Source of the DNA: Thermoleophilia bacterium
GTDB taxonomy: Bacteria > Actinomycetota > Thermoleophilia > Gaiellales > F1-60-MAGs149
Length of the DNA: 7,122 nucleotides
Direction of reading: 5' to 3'
Assembly: GCA_016462095.1 (NCBI GenBank)
Contig: JAEMTW010000094.1
Coordinates: 1 to 7,122 of the forward strand
Positions 1-5,901 of this stretch are shown here, one piece after another. The notes beneath the pieces are model-generated. The model searched no databases. It saw only the letters and a program-made list of their open reading frames with translations, and was not told the DNA's origin. The stretch's first letter is position 1; each line of letters begins with the position of its first letter. The translations under genes were made by a program, and so were the position numbers.

Positions 1-9
1 GATCTGATC

Positions 10-49
10 TGATCAACTTCCTATTGGGGTCAGACCCTTTTAGGAAGTT
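10..49. repeat. Palindromic REP/MITE-like repeat, copy A
   Basis: An imperfect palindrome with outer arms AACTTCCTA (15-23) and TAGGAAGTT (41-49) and an inner perfect GGGTC-A-GACCC (27-37). Between the arms and the inner stem lie unpaired T-rich positions. Positions 10-49 are the reverse complement of copy B (82-121) with only two mismatches, and the same element recurs at 1553-1594. The nested palindrome and recurrence in intergenic DNA are typical of REP-like, non-autonomous mobile palindromes. No transposase is visible in the window. The repeat is preceded by a short GATCT-GATCT-GATC tandem (1-14). Confidence 0.85.
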
Positions 50-81
50 AGCGGCCGCTCGATTGCTCGGTTAGGTGATCC

Positions 82-121
82 GACTTCCTAAAAGGGTCTG
101 ACCCCAATAGGAAGCTGATCA
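82..121. repeat. Palindromic REP/MITE-like repeat, copy B (inverted relative to A)
   Basis: Same element as copy A in the opposite orientation: arms ACTTCCTA (83-90) and TAGGAAG (108-114), inner GGGTC-T-GACCC (94-104). It matches copy C (1556-1594) at 36 of 39 positions in direct orientation. Its outer end contains the stop codon of the minus-strand oxidase gene (complement of 119-121). A transcript leaving that gene would run through B and then A, so the pair can fold either as two separate hairpins or as one stem of about 40 bp. Either structure could slow or end transcription or protect the 3' end; this is inference. Confidence 0.85.
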
Positions 122-1537
122 CCGCCCGGGCATGAAGCGTCTGACGATCCGCACACGTTTCGCCGGCCGTCCCGTGCGTTCCTCAACCTCATCGGCGCTC
201 AGCAAAATGCCCGAGATCGACTTGGCCGCGATCGCCCGCAGTGGCTCTGGTTCCCATTTACGGCACGTGTGGCCCACCCAGGGAAGCGTCAGCAAATCCG
301 TTTCGCGTTTCAGAATTAGATCGGCGAGCGTGCGGCCGGCGATGCTCGTTCCCGTCAACCCATGGCCGGCAAAACCGCCAGCAGAGCCAAGCCCAGTCGT
401 TGGGTCGAATTCGACCTGCATGCTCCAATCGCGTGGTGCGGCGAATGAGCCGCCCCAGCGATGCTCGATCTTGGCCTCACGCGCGGCGGGGAAGTGGACA
501 CGCAGCGCCTCGTCGATGCGCGCAAAAATCGCCTCGTTGTGATCGTTCGTGTCTGCGATGCGATCGCCGGTGTAATACGACGTGCCTCGTCCGCCGAGGG
601 TGATGCGGTTGTCCATCGTGCGTTGCGCGTAGAAGAAGTGGTAGCGCTGATCGGCGATTGGCTCGCAGTTGTCCCAGCCAAGTTCGTCCCAGACGCTGTC
701 GGGCAGCACCTCCGTCTGCAGCATGTGGGAGTAGATCCGCAGGTAGCGGCGCTTGCCACCGGGCAGATCGCGGGTGAAGGCCTCGGTCGCGCGGATTACG
801 ACGTCGGCTTGGACCGTGCCTTGCTGGCAGACGAGTCGTCCGGGTTCGATCGCGGTGACGGGCGTCTGCTCGTAGATCGTCACGCCGAGGTTTTCGCAGG
901 CTCGGGCGAGGCCGCGCGTCAGGCGGGCCGGATCGATCCGCGCGCAGTGTGGGGTGTAGGTCGCGGAGACGGCGCCATGGAAACGCACGCGCTGCTCGAG
1001 CTCGTCGAGCGAGATCTCCCAGACGTCTTGCTCGGTAAAGCCGCGTGCTCGACGGCCCGCCACCCCGGCCTCGACGCGGGCGGCCTGCGTCGGCGAAGTC
1101 GCGATCCGCAGCGCGCCACCCTTGTGCCAGCCGCAGTCAATCTGCTCGTGCGCGACGACGTCGCCCACCCAATCGATGCCGTCGATAAACGCACGCTCAG
1201 CGCGGCGAACACTATCCATGCCGCCGTACTGCTTATAGACGCGCATCTCGCCAGCCATGCCGGCCGATTGGAAGCCACCGTTGCGTCCCGAGGCGCCATA
1301 GCCGACGATCTCGCGTTCGCAGATGACGATGCGCAGACGCGGGTCGCCTTTGGCGAGGCAGTACGCGGTCCAGAGGCCAGTCAGCCCACCGCCAGCGATT
1401 GCCACATCGGCCTGCTGGTCACCCGGCAATGGATCGCGCGGATCGAGCGGCTCGGGCAGGCCAGCCAGCCAGCCGGACACCTGCCGGTAGCGCTGGTCCG
1501 CCGCAGAGCGCGTGGGGGGCTTGGTCGCAATCGCCAT
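119..1537 (-). CDS. FAD-dependent amine/amino-acid oxidoreductase (DadA/PuuB-like)
   Basis: A 472-residue flavoprotein of the DAO superfamily, which oxidises C-N bonds of amines, D-amino acids or N-methyl/gamma-glutamyl amines. Visible motifs are the Rossmann dinucleotide-binding loop GGGLTG (residues 49-54) followed by the acidic strand end ICERE (72-76), the GASGRNGGF signature (81-89) characteristic of gamma-glutamylputrescine-oxidase/DadA-type enzymes, HRWGGSF (359-365) before the C-terminal lobe, and GGFAGHGLTGTSIAGRTLADL (387-407), the closing FAD-binding segment. The length is normal and the protein looks intact and cytosolic, with no signal peptide. It is transcribed divergently from the cupin/Mo-hydroxylase operon. 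The ATG at 1535-1537 lacks a Shine-Dalgarno sequence but has GATACT exactly 6 nt upstream, suggesting a leaderless mRNA. The stop codon lies inside repeat copy B, and copy C sits 15 nt upstream of the start. The family is secure; the substrate is not known. Confidence 0.92.
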   Translation of the reverse strand: MAIATKPPTRSAADQRYRQVSGWLAGLPEPLDPRDPLPGDQQADVAIAGGGLTGLWTAYCLAKGDPRLRIVICEREIVGYGASGRNGGFQSAGMAGEMRVYKQYGGMDSVRRAERAFIDGIDWVGDVVAHEQIDCGWHKGGALRIATSPTQAARVEAGVAGRRARGFTEQDVWEISLDELEQRVRFHGAVSATYTPHCARIDPARLTRGLARACENLGVTIYEQTPVTAIEPGRLVCQQGTVQADVVIRATEAFTRDLPGGKRRYLRIYSHMLQTEVLPDSVWDELGWDNCEPIADQRYHFFYAQRTMDNRITLGGRGTSYYTGDRIADTNDHNEAIFARIDEALRVHFPAAREAKIEHRWGGSFAAPRDWSMQVEFDPTTGLGSAGGFAGHGLTGTSIAGRTLADLILKRETDLLTLPWVGHTCRKWEPEPLRAIAAKSISGILLSADEVEERTGRPAKRVRIVRRFMPGR

Positions 1538-1543
1538 GCCGTA

Positions 1544-1572
1544 AGTATCGCAATCAACTTCCTAAAAGGGTC
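1544..1572 (-). promoter_or_regulatory. Putative leaderless promoter of the FAD oxidoreductase
   Basis: Reading the minus strand, GATACT (complement of 1544-1549) lies 6 nt before the ATG at 1537, the spacing expected when transcription starts at the start codon. The -35 position for a 17-nt spacer (1567-1572) falls within repeat copy C and reads GACCCT, a poor match to TTGACA. The -10 is plausible and the -35 is not convincing, so this is a weak call. Confidence 0.3.
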
Positions 1573-1594
1573 TGACCCCATTAGGAAGTTGATC
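1553..1594. repeat. Palindromic REP/MITE-like repeat, copy C
   Basis: This copy has the most perfect palindrome of the three. ATCAACTTCCTAA (1553-1565) pairs without mismatch with TTAGGAAGTTGAT (1581-1593), and inside it GGGTC-T-GACCC (1568-1578) forms a second stem. It has the same orientation as copy B. Its one core difference from B (T at 1581 against A at 107) restores pairing of the outer stem, which looks like selection for, or a founder with, the folded structure. It fills about 40% of the 104-nt divergent intergenic region. Confidence 0.85.
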
Positions 1595-1606
1595 AAACAT
1601 CCGATA

Positions 1607-1635
1607 TTGCCCTGATCGTCGCCACGCCCTAAAGT
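1607..1635 (+). promoter_or_regulatory. Putative leaderless promoter of the cupin/Mo-hydroxylase operon
   Basis: TTGCCC (1607-1612), a 17-nt spacer and TAAAGT (1630-1635) give a reasonable sigma-70-type promoter. Only 6 nt separate the -10 from the ATG at 1642, so transcription would begin at or next to the start codon. No Shine-Dalgarno sequence precedes that ATG, which agrees with a leaderless transcript. The promoter begins 12 nt past the end of repeat copy C. Confidence 0.45.
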
Positions 1636-1641
1636 CGCACC

Positions 1642-2043
1642 ATGAGCACACACGAATCCACTGAGCCATTTGTCGGCTGGACCGACGAGCTGAAGGCCGA
1701 GTTCGCGGCGCACACGGCTGACGGGCACGTCGGCATGGAGCTCGTCGACGAGAACAGGCACGCCCGGGTGTGGAGGATCTGCATCCCGCCGGGCGGGCGC
1801 TGCACCGCCCATCGCCACGTCCTCGACTACTTCTGGATCTGCACCTCGGGCGGCCTCGCTCGCAGCCATTTCGAGGACGGCTCGACGCGCTTTCCTGAAT
1901 ACGGTGTCGGCCAATACGCGGCACTGTGGTTTGACGAGGGTGGATCGCTGATGCACGACCTAGAGAACATCGGCGACGAGGACCTGACGTTCATTACCGT
2001 TGAGTACCTCGTCAGCGCCAACGACCCACTGGCACTGGACTAA
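1642..2043 (+). CDS. Small single-domain cupin (BauB-like)
   Basis: A 133-residue single-cupin protein. Motif 1 is GGRCTAHRHVLDYF (residues 51-64), with the metal-type His pair H57 and H59; the usual Glu is absent and Asp62 may take its place. Motif 2 ends in H105-x3-N109. These residues could form a mononuclear metal site, but an enzymatic, sensor or chaperone role cannot be told from the sequence. The pattern of HRH, a nearby DY, a DG turn and a final NIG-x-F-x-E strand resembles BauB-type cupins from beta-alanine/polyamine catabolic loci, from memory. It is the first gene of the operon: its TAA lies 2 nt before the ATG of the FAD subunit, so the two are almost certainly co-transcribed and translationally coupled. 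The cupin fold is well supported and the specific role is not known. Confidence 0.85.
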   Translation: MSTHESTEPFVGWTDELKAEFAAHTADGHVGMELVDENRHARVWRICIPPGGRCTAHRHVLDYFWICTSGGLARSHFEDGSTRFPEYGVGQYAALWFDEGGSLMHDLENIGDEDLTFITVEYLVSANDPLALD

Positions 2044-2045
2044 CG

Positions 2046-2912
2046 ATGAAGCCTGCGCCCTTTACCTATCACGCACCGACGACCATTGAGCAGGCGTTGG
2101 GGCTGCTCGCGAGTGAGCCCGACGCCCGTGTCTTGGCAGGCGGTCAGAGCCTTGTGCCGCGCATGCGCCTGCGCGTTGAGAAGCCCGCAACGATCATCGA
2201 CATCAATCGTGTCGTTGGTCTCGACGGGATCTCTGTCGATGCGGGTGCGGTAACTGTCGGTGCGCTCGTTCGCCAGCAGACACTCGTCACGCATGACGGC
2301 GTCGCTGCTGTCCACCCGCTGCTCCGTGAGGCAGGCTCGTACGCGGGCTTTCACACGACACGTCATCGGGGTACCGTCGGTGGCTCGATCGCCTTTGCAG
2401 CGCCCTGGGCCGAGCTTGCCGCAACGACAACGTTGCTCGGTGCAACGATCACTGTGCGCTCGACCAAGGCGCAGCGCACGCTTGCTGCCAAAGACTTCTT
2501 CCTCGGGCCGAATCAGACGGCACTCGCTGCCGACGAGTTGGTCACCGAGGTGCAGTTTCCGCCCGCGCCTGCCGGCACTGGTTTTGGCTTTCACGAGGCG
2601 AGCCCTCGCTACCGAGATTATGCAACCGCAGCGGCGGCGGCATCAATCACAATCGCCGACGGCGTCTGTAGCAGCGCAGCGTTGGTGTTGCTGCGCGCAG
2701 CGCCCACACCGCTGAGCATCGACGTCGCGAGCATGCTCGTTGGTCGAGTGGTCGACGATGCGGCGATTGAGGATGTTGTGCAGTCCTTGGCTGGCCTTGA
2801 TCCTCCGACCGATATCGAGGCGAGTGGTGCCCATCGCCGCCGTCTCGCTGTGACGCTCACGCGGCGCGCTCTTGCCGATGCGTGGGTCAATGCCCAGGAG
2901 GCAGTCGCATGA
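2046..2912 (+). CDS. Mo-hydroxylase FAD-binding medium subunit (CoxM-like)
   Basis: A 288-residue subunit of the xanthine-oxidase/CO-dehydrogenase family. It binds FAD and receives electrons from the 2Fe-2S subunit for delivery to an acceptor such as quinone or NAD. The N-terminal FAD motif AGGQSL (residues 31-36) and the second motif TVGGS (110-114) are clear, followed by the usual C-terminal domain beginning near SPRYRDYA (186-193). The family's A-H-A/N-D-P stretch after TVGGS here reads AFAAP (116-120), so the usual His and Asp are missing. Length is typical. The start is fixed by the upstream TAA (2041-2043) only 2 nt away, with no Shine-Dalgarno of its own, which suggests coupling to the cupin. 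The stop overlaps the next start as ATGA. The family is secure; the symbol coxM is withheld because the complex is unlikely to oxidise CO. Confidence 0.93.
   Translation: MKPAPFTYHAPTTIEQALGLLASEPDARVLAGGQSLVPRMRLRVEKPATIIDINRVVGLDGISVDAGAVTVGALVRQQTLVTHDGVAAVHPLLREAGSYAGFHTTRHRGTVGGSIAFAAPWAELAATTTLLGATITVRSTKAQRTLAAKDFFLGPNQTALAADELVTEVQFPPAPAGTGFGFHEASPRYRDYATAAAAASITIADGVCSSAALVLLRAAPTPLSIDVASMLVGRVVDDAAIEDVVQSLAGLDPPTDIEASGAHRRRLAVTLTRRALADAWVNAQEAVA
2896..2901 (+). promoter_or_regulatory. Shine-Dalgarno site for the 2Fe-2S subunit
   Basis: A perfect AGGAGG lies 7 nt before the ATG at 2909. It decides the start against an in-frame upstream GTG at 2882 that would add nine residues not matching the family. 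Confidence 0.85.
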
Positions 2913-3400
2913 GCACCATCGAGAACCAGCTTGTCACGGTGACGGTCAACGGTCGAACCTACGAGCGAGCGGTCGAGCCGCGCAAGGCCCTGTCCGATTT
3001 TCTTCGCGAGGACTTGGAATTGACTGGCACACATGTCGCCTGCGAGCACGGTTTTTGCGGCGTCTGCAACATCTTGTTGGACGGGCAGACCGTCCGCTCG
3101 TGTCTGCTCTTTGCAGTGCAGGTGGATGGAGCCTCAATCGAGACCGTGGAATCGCTCGCGGCCCCCGATGGGACACTCAACGCGTTGCAGCAGGCGTTCA
3201 ACGACAACGCAGGGCTGCAGTGTGGGTACTGCACGCCCGGCATGCTGATGACGGCCAAGGAGTACTTGGACGCCAACCCCGATGGTGGTACCGACGATCA
3301 GATCCGCGAGGCGATCAGCGGGGTGCTGTGTCGCTGTACGGGCTATCAGCAGATTGTCGAGTCGATTCGTGCGGCTGCGTCCGCCGGGAAGGGGGCCTGA
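2909..3400 (+). CDS. Mo-hydroxylase 2Fe-2S small subunit (CoxS-like)
   Basis: A 163-residue iron-sulfur subunit that passes electrons from the molybdenum centre to FAD. The N-terminal plant-ferredoxin-like domain has Cys45, Cys50, Cys53 and Cys65 (C-x4-C-x2-C-x11-C). The C-terminal helical domain has the second cluster ligands Cys105, Cys108, Cys141 and Cys143 (CGYC and CRC), with CRCTGYQ continuing the family signature. All eight ligands are present and the length is normal. The ATG overlaps the preceding TGA in ATGA and has a perfect AGGAGG. The gene ends 2 nt before the large subunit. The frame of the large subunit also happens to be open through this whole gene, but its translation there is Arg-rich and unlike any family, so it is a shadow. 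Confidence 0.96.
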   Translation: MSTIENQLVTVTVNGRTYERAVEPRKALSDFLREDLELTGTHVACEHGFCGVCNILLDGQTVRSCLLFAVQVDGASIETVESLAAPDGTLNALQQAFNDNAGLQCGYCTPGMLMTAKEYLDANPDGGTDDQIREAISGVLCRCTGYQQIVESIRAAASAGKGA

Positions 3401-3402
3401 TC

Positions 3403-5850
3403 ATGGAGATCGAACAGGATCCGAATGCCTCGCGGATTGCGGGCGATACCGCACCGGGCGACGCTGGTCTGCGCTGGATCGGTAAGAGCATCAATCGTGT
3501 TGAGGACCCGCGCTTCTTGCGTGGCGAGGGCCGCTATATCGATGACATCACGTTGCCGAACATGCTGCATGCAGCGATCAAGCGCAGCCCGCACGCGCAC
3601 GCGCGCATTAAGAGCATCGACACCTCGAAGGCCGAGGCGCTCCCCGGCGTCGTGCGCGTCTTGACGGGTCAAGATGTCAAGGAGCACGCAAATCCGCTGC
3701 CATCGTTCTCGATGAACCCGGGTATTCAGCACGACATGATCGCGATCGAGAAGGTTCGTCATTACGGCGAGTGCGTCGCCGTTGTCGTAGCCGAGAATCG
3801 CTACATCGCCGAAGACGCCTGCGATCTGATTGAGATCGAGTACGAGGTCTTGCCGGCGGTGCTCGATCCGCTCAAGGCGCGTGAGGAGGGTTCGCCCCTC
3901 GTGCATGAGGCGCTCGGTAAGAACGAGGCCTACTCCCGAACTTTTAGTTTTGGAGAAGTCGACAAGGCGTTTGACGAGGCAGCCAGAAGCGTCACGGTTG
4001 ATCTCTACTGGCCACGCTCGACAGGCATGCCAATGGATACGAATGGTGCGATCGGTGACTACGACGCAGGTACCGGCGTCTTGACGATCCATGCCAACTC
4101 GATGAACTTCACGTACTTCTTATGGCTGATCGCCGGCACGCTCAAGATCCCCTCGGCAAAGTTGAAGATCGTTCCGGTCGTGGCCGGTGGCTCGTTCGGC
4201 TCCAAATTTTTCATGCACAAGGTTCCGACCTTTGCTGGCTGGCTCTCGCTGATGGTGGGCAAGCCCGTCAAGTACATCGAGGATCGAGTGACGCATATCG
4301 TCAACAACGACCACGCCGGTTCTGATCGACGCTACAAGGCAGAGTTGGCCTTCGAAGACGACGGTACGTTCCAGGCGTTGCGCATCGATTGCGTCGACGA
4401 TTACGGTGCCTATCTGCAATTTGGGGTCGGCACACACGGCAACGCGCTGTCGCAAATCTGTGGTCCTTATACGATCGATCACGTCGAGTACTCGCTCGCT
4501 GCGGTCTTGACGAATAAGAATCAACAGGGTGCCTATCGCGGCTTTGGTGCCGAGGTTTCAAACTGGATTCTGGAACGACTCGTCGATCATGCCGCTCACG
4601 ATCTTGGAATGGATCGCGTTGAGATTCGACGAAAAAATCTGATTCAGGCCGACGCGTTTCCGTACCGCACACCGACCGGCAATATCTACGACAGCGGTAA
4701 CTACCCCGGCGTGCTTGACAAGGTCCTCGCCGATTTTGATTACGACTACTGGGTCAAGTACCGCGACGATGCTCGCAAGGAAGGGCGCCACGTCGGCATT
4801 GGCGTCGTCGCCTCGCAGGAGCGCAGCGTCTTCAGTTCGACAGAGTTCTGGTTCTGGTTCGACGAGCCGGCCTTTTCGCCGACGAGTTCGCCGGAGAGCG
4901 CCAGCATTCAGATCGAACCGACGGGGCAAATCGTTGTGACGCTGCACTCGCAGGCGATGTGGGGCAACTCGCCCGAGACGGTGGTTTCGCAGGTCATCGC
5001 GGAGGAGTTCGACGTCGATCCCACGTCCGTTGTGATCACGTACGCCGACTCGCAACACGCACTCCCAGGGACCGGGCCGGGCGGCTCGCGCTACACGGTG
5101 ATGGTGTCGGGTGCTGTGGCTGGTGCCGCGTCGCAAATGAAGGACAAGATCAAGCGGATCGCGGCCAACAAGCTCGAGGCCGCCGAGGGTGACCTGGAGT
5201 TCCGAGACGGTGGTGTTGGCGTCAAGGGTGCGCCGGACAAGCAGTTGAGTCTCAGTGACATCGCGATGATGGCGTACATGTTTAAGCTCGATCTTCCGCC
5301 CGACATGGAGAGCGGCTTGGCGACGCAATGGACGTACGATCATCCGCTGACGACGCTACCGAATGCCGATCGATCCGATCTCGGAATGTTCTATCCGTTC
5401 GTTGGGCATGCCTGGCACATGGCCGTGGTCGAGGTTGACCCGGGCACGGGTCGCGTCGAGTTTCTCCGCTATTCGGCGGTCCACGATGCAGGAACGGTTG
5501 TCAACCCAAAGACCCTCAACGGGCAGATCATTGGTGGCACCGTGCAGGGATTGGGCACCGCGATGCTCGAGGAATACATTTACGACGATCAAGGGCGGGT
5601 GCTCAACGAGAACTTTGAGCACTACCACCTGCCGTCGTCAATGGATGTCCCGACGATGACGATCGGCCACCAGGAGACGCCATCGCCGTACACCGCCTAT
5701 GGCATCAAGGGTGCGGGCGAGGGTGGGCGCATGCTGACACCGGCGATCATGAGTGCCGCGGTCGAGGATGCGCTGTCGCCCTACGGCGTTCGCATCACGT
5801 CGCTGCCGATCTCGGCCGAGCAGATCGTGGCGTGGGCGGCAGGAGACTAG
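3403..5850 (+). CDS. Mo-hydroxylase molybdopterin-binding large subunit (CoxL/XdhB-like)
   Basis: An 815-residue catalytic subunit that should bind a molybdopterin cofactor and hydroxylate or oxidise its substrate with water-derived oxygen. An N-terminal aldehyde-oxidase a/b-hammerhead domain (about residues 24-155) precedes the Mo-cofactor domains. Landmarks are GGSFGSK (262-268), AYRGFG (377-382), GTGPGGSR (556-563), GGTVQGLG (711-718) and KGAGEGG (769-775), with Glu773 as the expected catalytic base. AYRGFG has the Arg and Phe of xanthine-dehydrogenase-type sites and differs from AYxCSFR (form I) and AYRGAGR (form II) CO dehydrogenases. The residue aligned with bovine XDH Glu802 is Phe269, which argues against purines. 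The usual GQGxET is GNSPET (521-526). The start at 3403 follows the 2Fe-2S stop by 2 nt, with AAGGGG at 3389-3394. The preceding open frame from 2872 is a shadow. Function beyond Mo-hydroxylase is open. Confidence 0.93.
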   Translation: MEIEQDPNASRIAGDTAPGDAGLRWIGKSINRVEDPRFLRGEGRYIDDITLPNMLHAAIKRSPHAHARIKSIDTSKAEALPGVVRVLTGQDVKEHANPLPSFSMNPGIQHDMIAIEKVRHYGECVAVVVAENRYIAEDACDLIEIEYEVLPAVLDPLKAREEGSPLVHEALGKNEAYSRTFSFGEVDKAFDEAARSVTVDLYWPRSTGMPMDTNGAIGDYDAGTGVLTIHANSMNFTYFLWLIAGTLKIPSAKLKIVPVVAGGSFGSKFFMHKVPTFAGWLSLMVGKPVKYIEDRVTHIVNNDHAGSDRRYKAELAFEDDGTFQALRIDCVDDYGAYLQFGVGTHGNALSQICGPYTIDHVEYSLAAVLTNKNQQGAYRGFGAEVSNWILERLVDHAAHDLGMDRVEIRRKNLIQADAFPYRTPTGNIYDSGNYPGVLDKVLADFDYDYWVKYRDDARKEGRHVGIGVVASQERSVFSSTEFWFWFDEPAFSPTSSPESASIQIEPTGQIVVTLHSQAMWGNSPETVVSQVIAEEFDVDPTSVVITYADSQHALPGTGPGGSRYTVMVSGAVAGAASQMKDKIKRIAANKLEAAEGDLEFRDGGVGVKGAPDKQLSLSDIAMMAYMFKLDLPPDMESGLATQWTYDHPLTTLPNADRSDLGMFYPFVGHAWHMAVVEVDPGTGRVEFLRYSAVHDAGTVVNPKTLNGQIIGGTVQGLGTAMLEEYIYDDQGRVLNENFEHYHLPSSMDVPTMTIGHQETPSPYTAYGIKGAGEGGRMLTPAIMSAAVEDALSPYGVRITSLPISAEQIVAWAAGD

Positions 5851-5901
5851 GTTCTCTGTCCGCACCGCTGGCGCGGGCTCGGAAAACGGCATGATGTCGC
5901 T

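Larger units (their letters stand above)
10..121. repeat. Inverted pair of palindromes (A-spacer-B)
   Basis: Copies A and B face each other around a 32-nt spacer (50-81) and can pair over 40 positions with two mismatches. The spacer begins with the perfect 10-bp palindrome AGCGGCCGCT (50-59). A compact inverted doublet of this kind resembles the BIME/MITE arrangement seen for REP elements. The absence of a coding sequence in 1-118 agrees with it being an intergenic mobile or structural element. Confidence 0.7.

Noticed and set aside
50..59. AGCGGCCGCT palindrome as a cloning-site artefact
   Set aside because: A NotI-type site can arise in GC-rich DNA, and the surrounding sequence shows no vector or adapter features. 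It is simply noted as part of the repeat spacer.
461..1615. A 384-codon plus-strand open frame opposite the FAD oxidase
   Set aside because: It is the antisense shadow of a gene with clear FAD motifs, and it runs through repeat copy C. No recognisable domain or start signal supports it.
2872..3402. A long in-frame N-terminal extension of the large subunit, giving a 992-residue protein overlapping the 2Fe-2S gene
   Set aside because: The extra 177 residues are Arg-rich and low in family-like patterns, and lie in another frame of the well-supported 2Fe-2S subunit. Family homology begins just after Met at 3403.
4558..5343. Long minus-strand open frame opposite the large subunit (and similar ones at 3346-4092 and 5638-6558)
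   Set aside because: Arg/His-rich antisense translations, typical of GC-rich genes. The plus-strand proteins are strongly conserved there.
3403..5850. Annotation as aerobic CO dehydrogenase large subunit (coxL)
   Set aside because: The diagnostic form I AYxCSFR motif is absent and form II AYRGAGR is only partly matched (AYRGFGA), so CO oxidation is not supported.
5851..5901. Possible terminator between the large subunit and the kinase
   Set aside because: Only a weak CCGC/GCGG pairing and no following T run, so transcription probably continues into the kinase.
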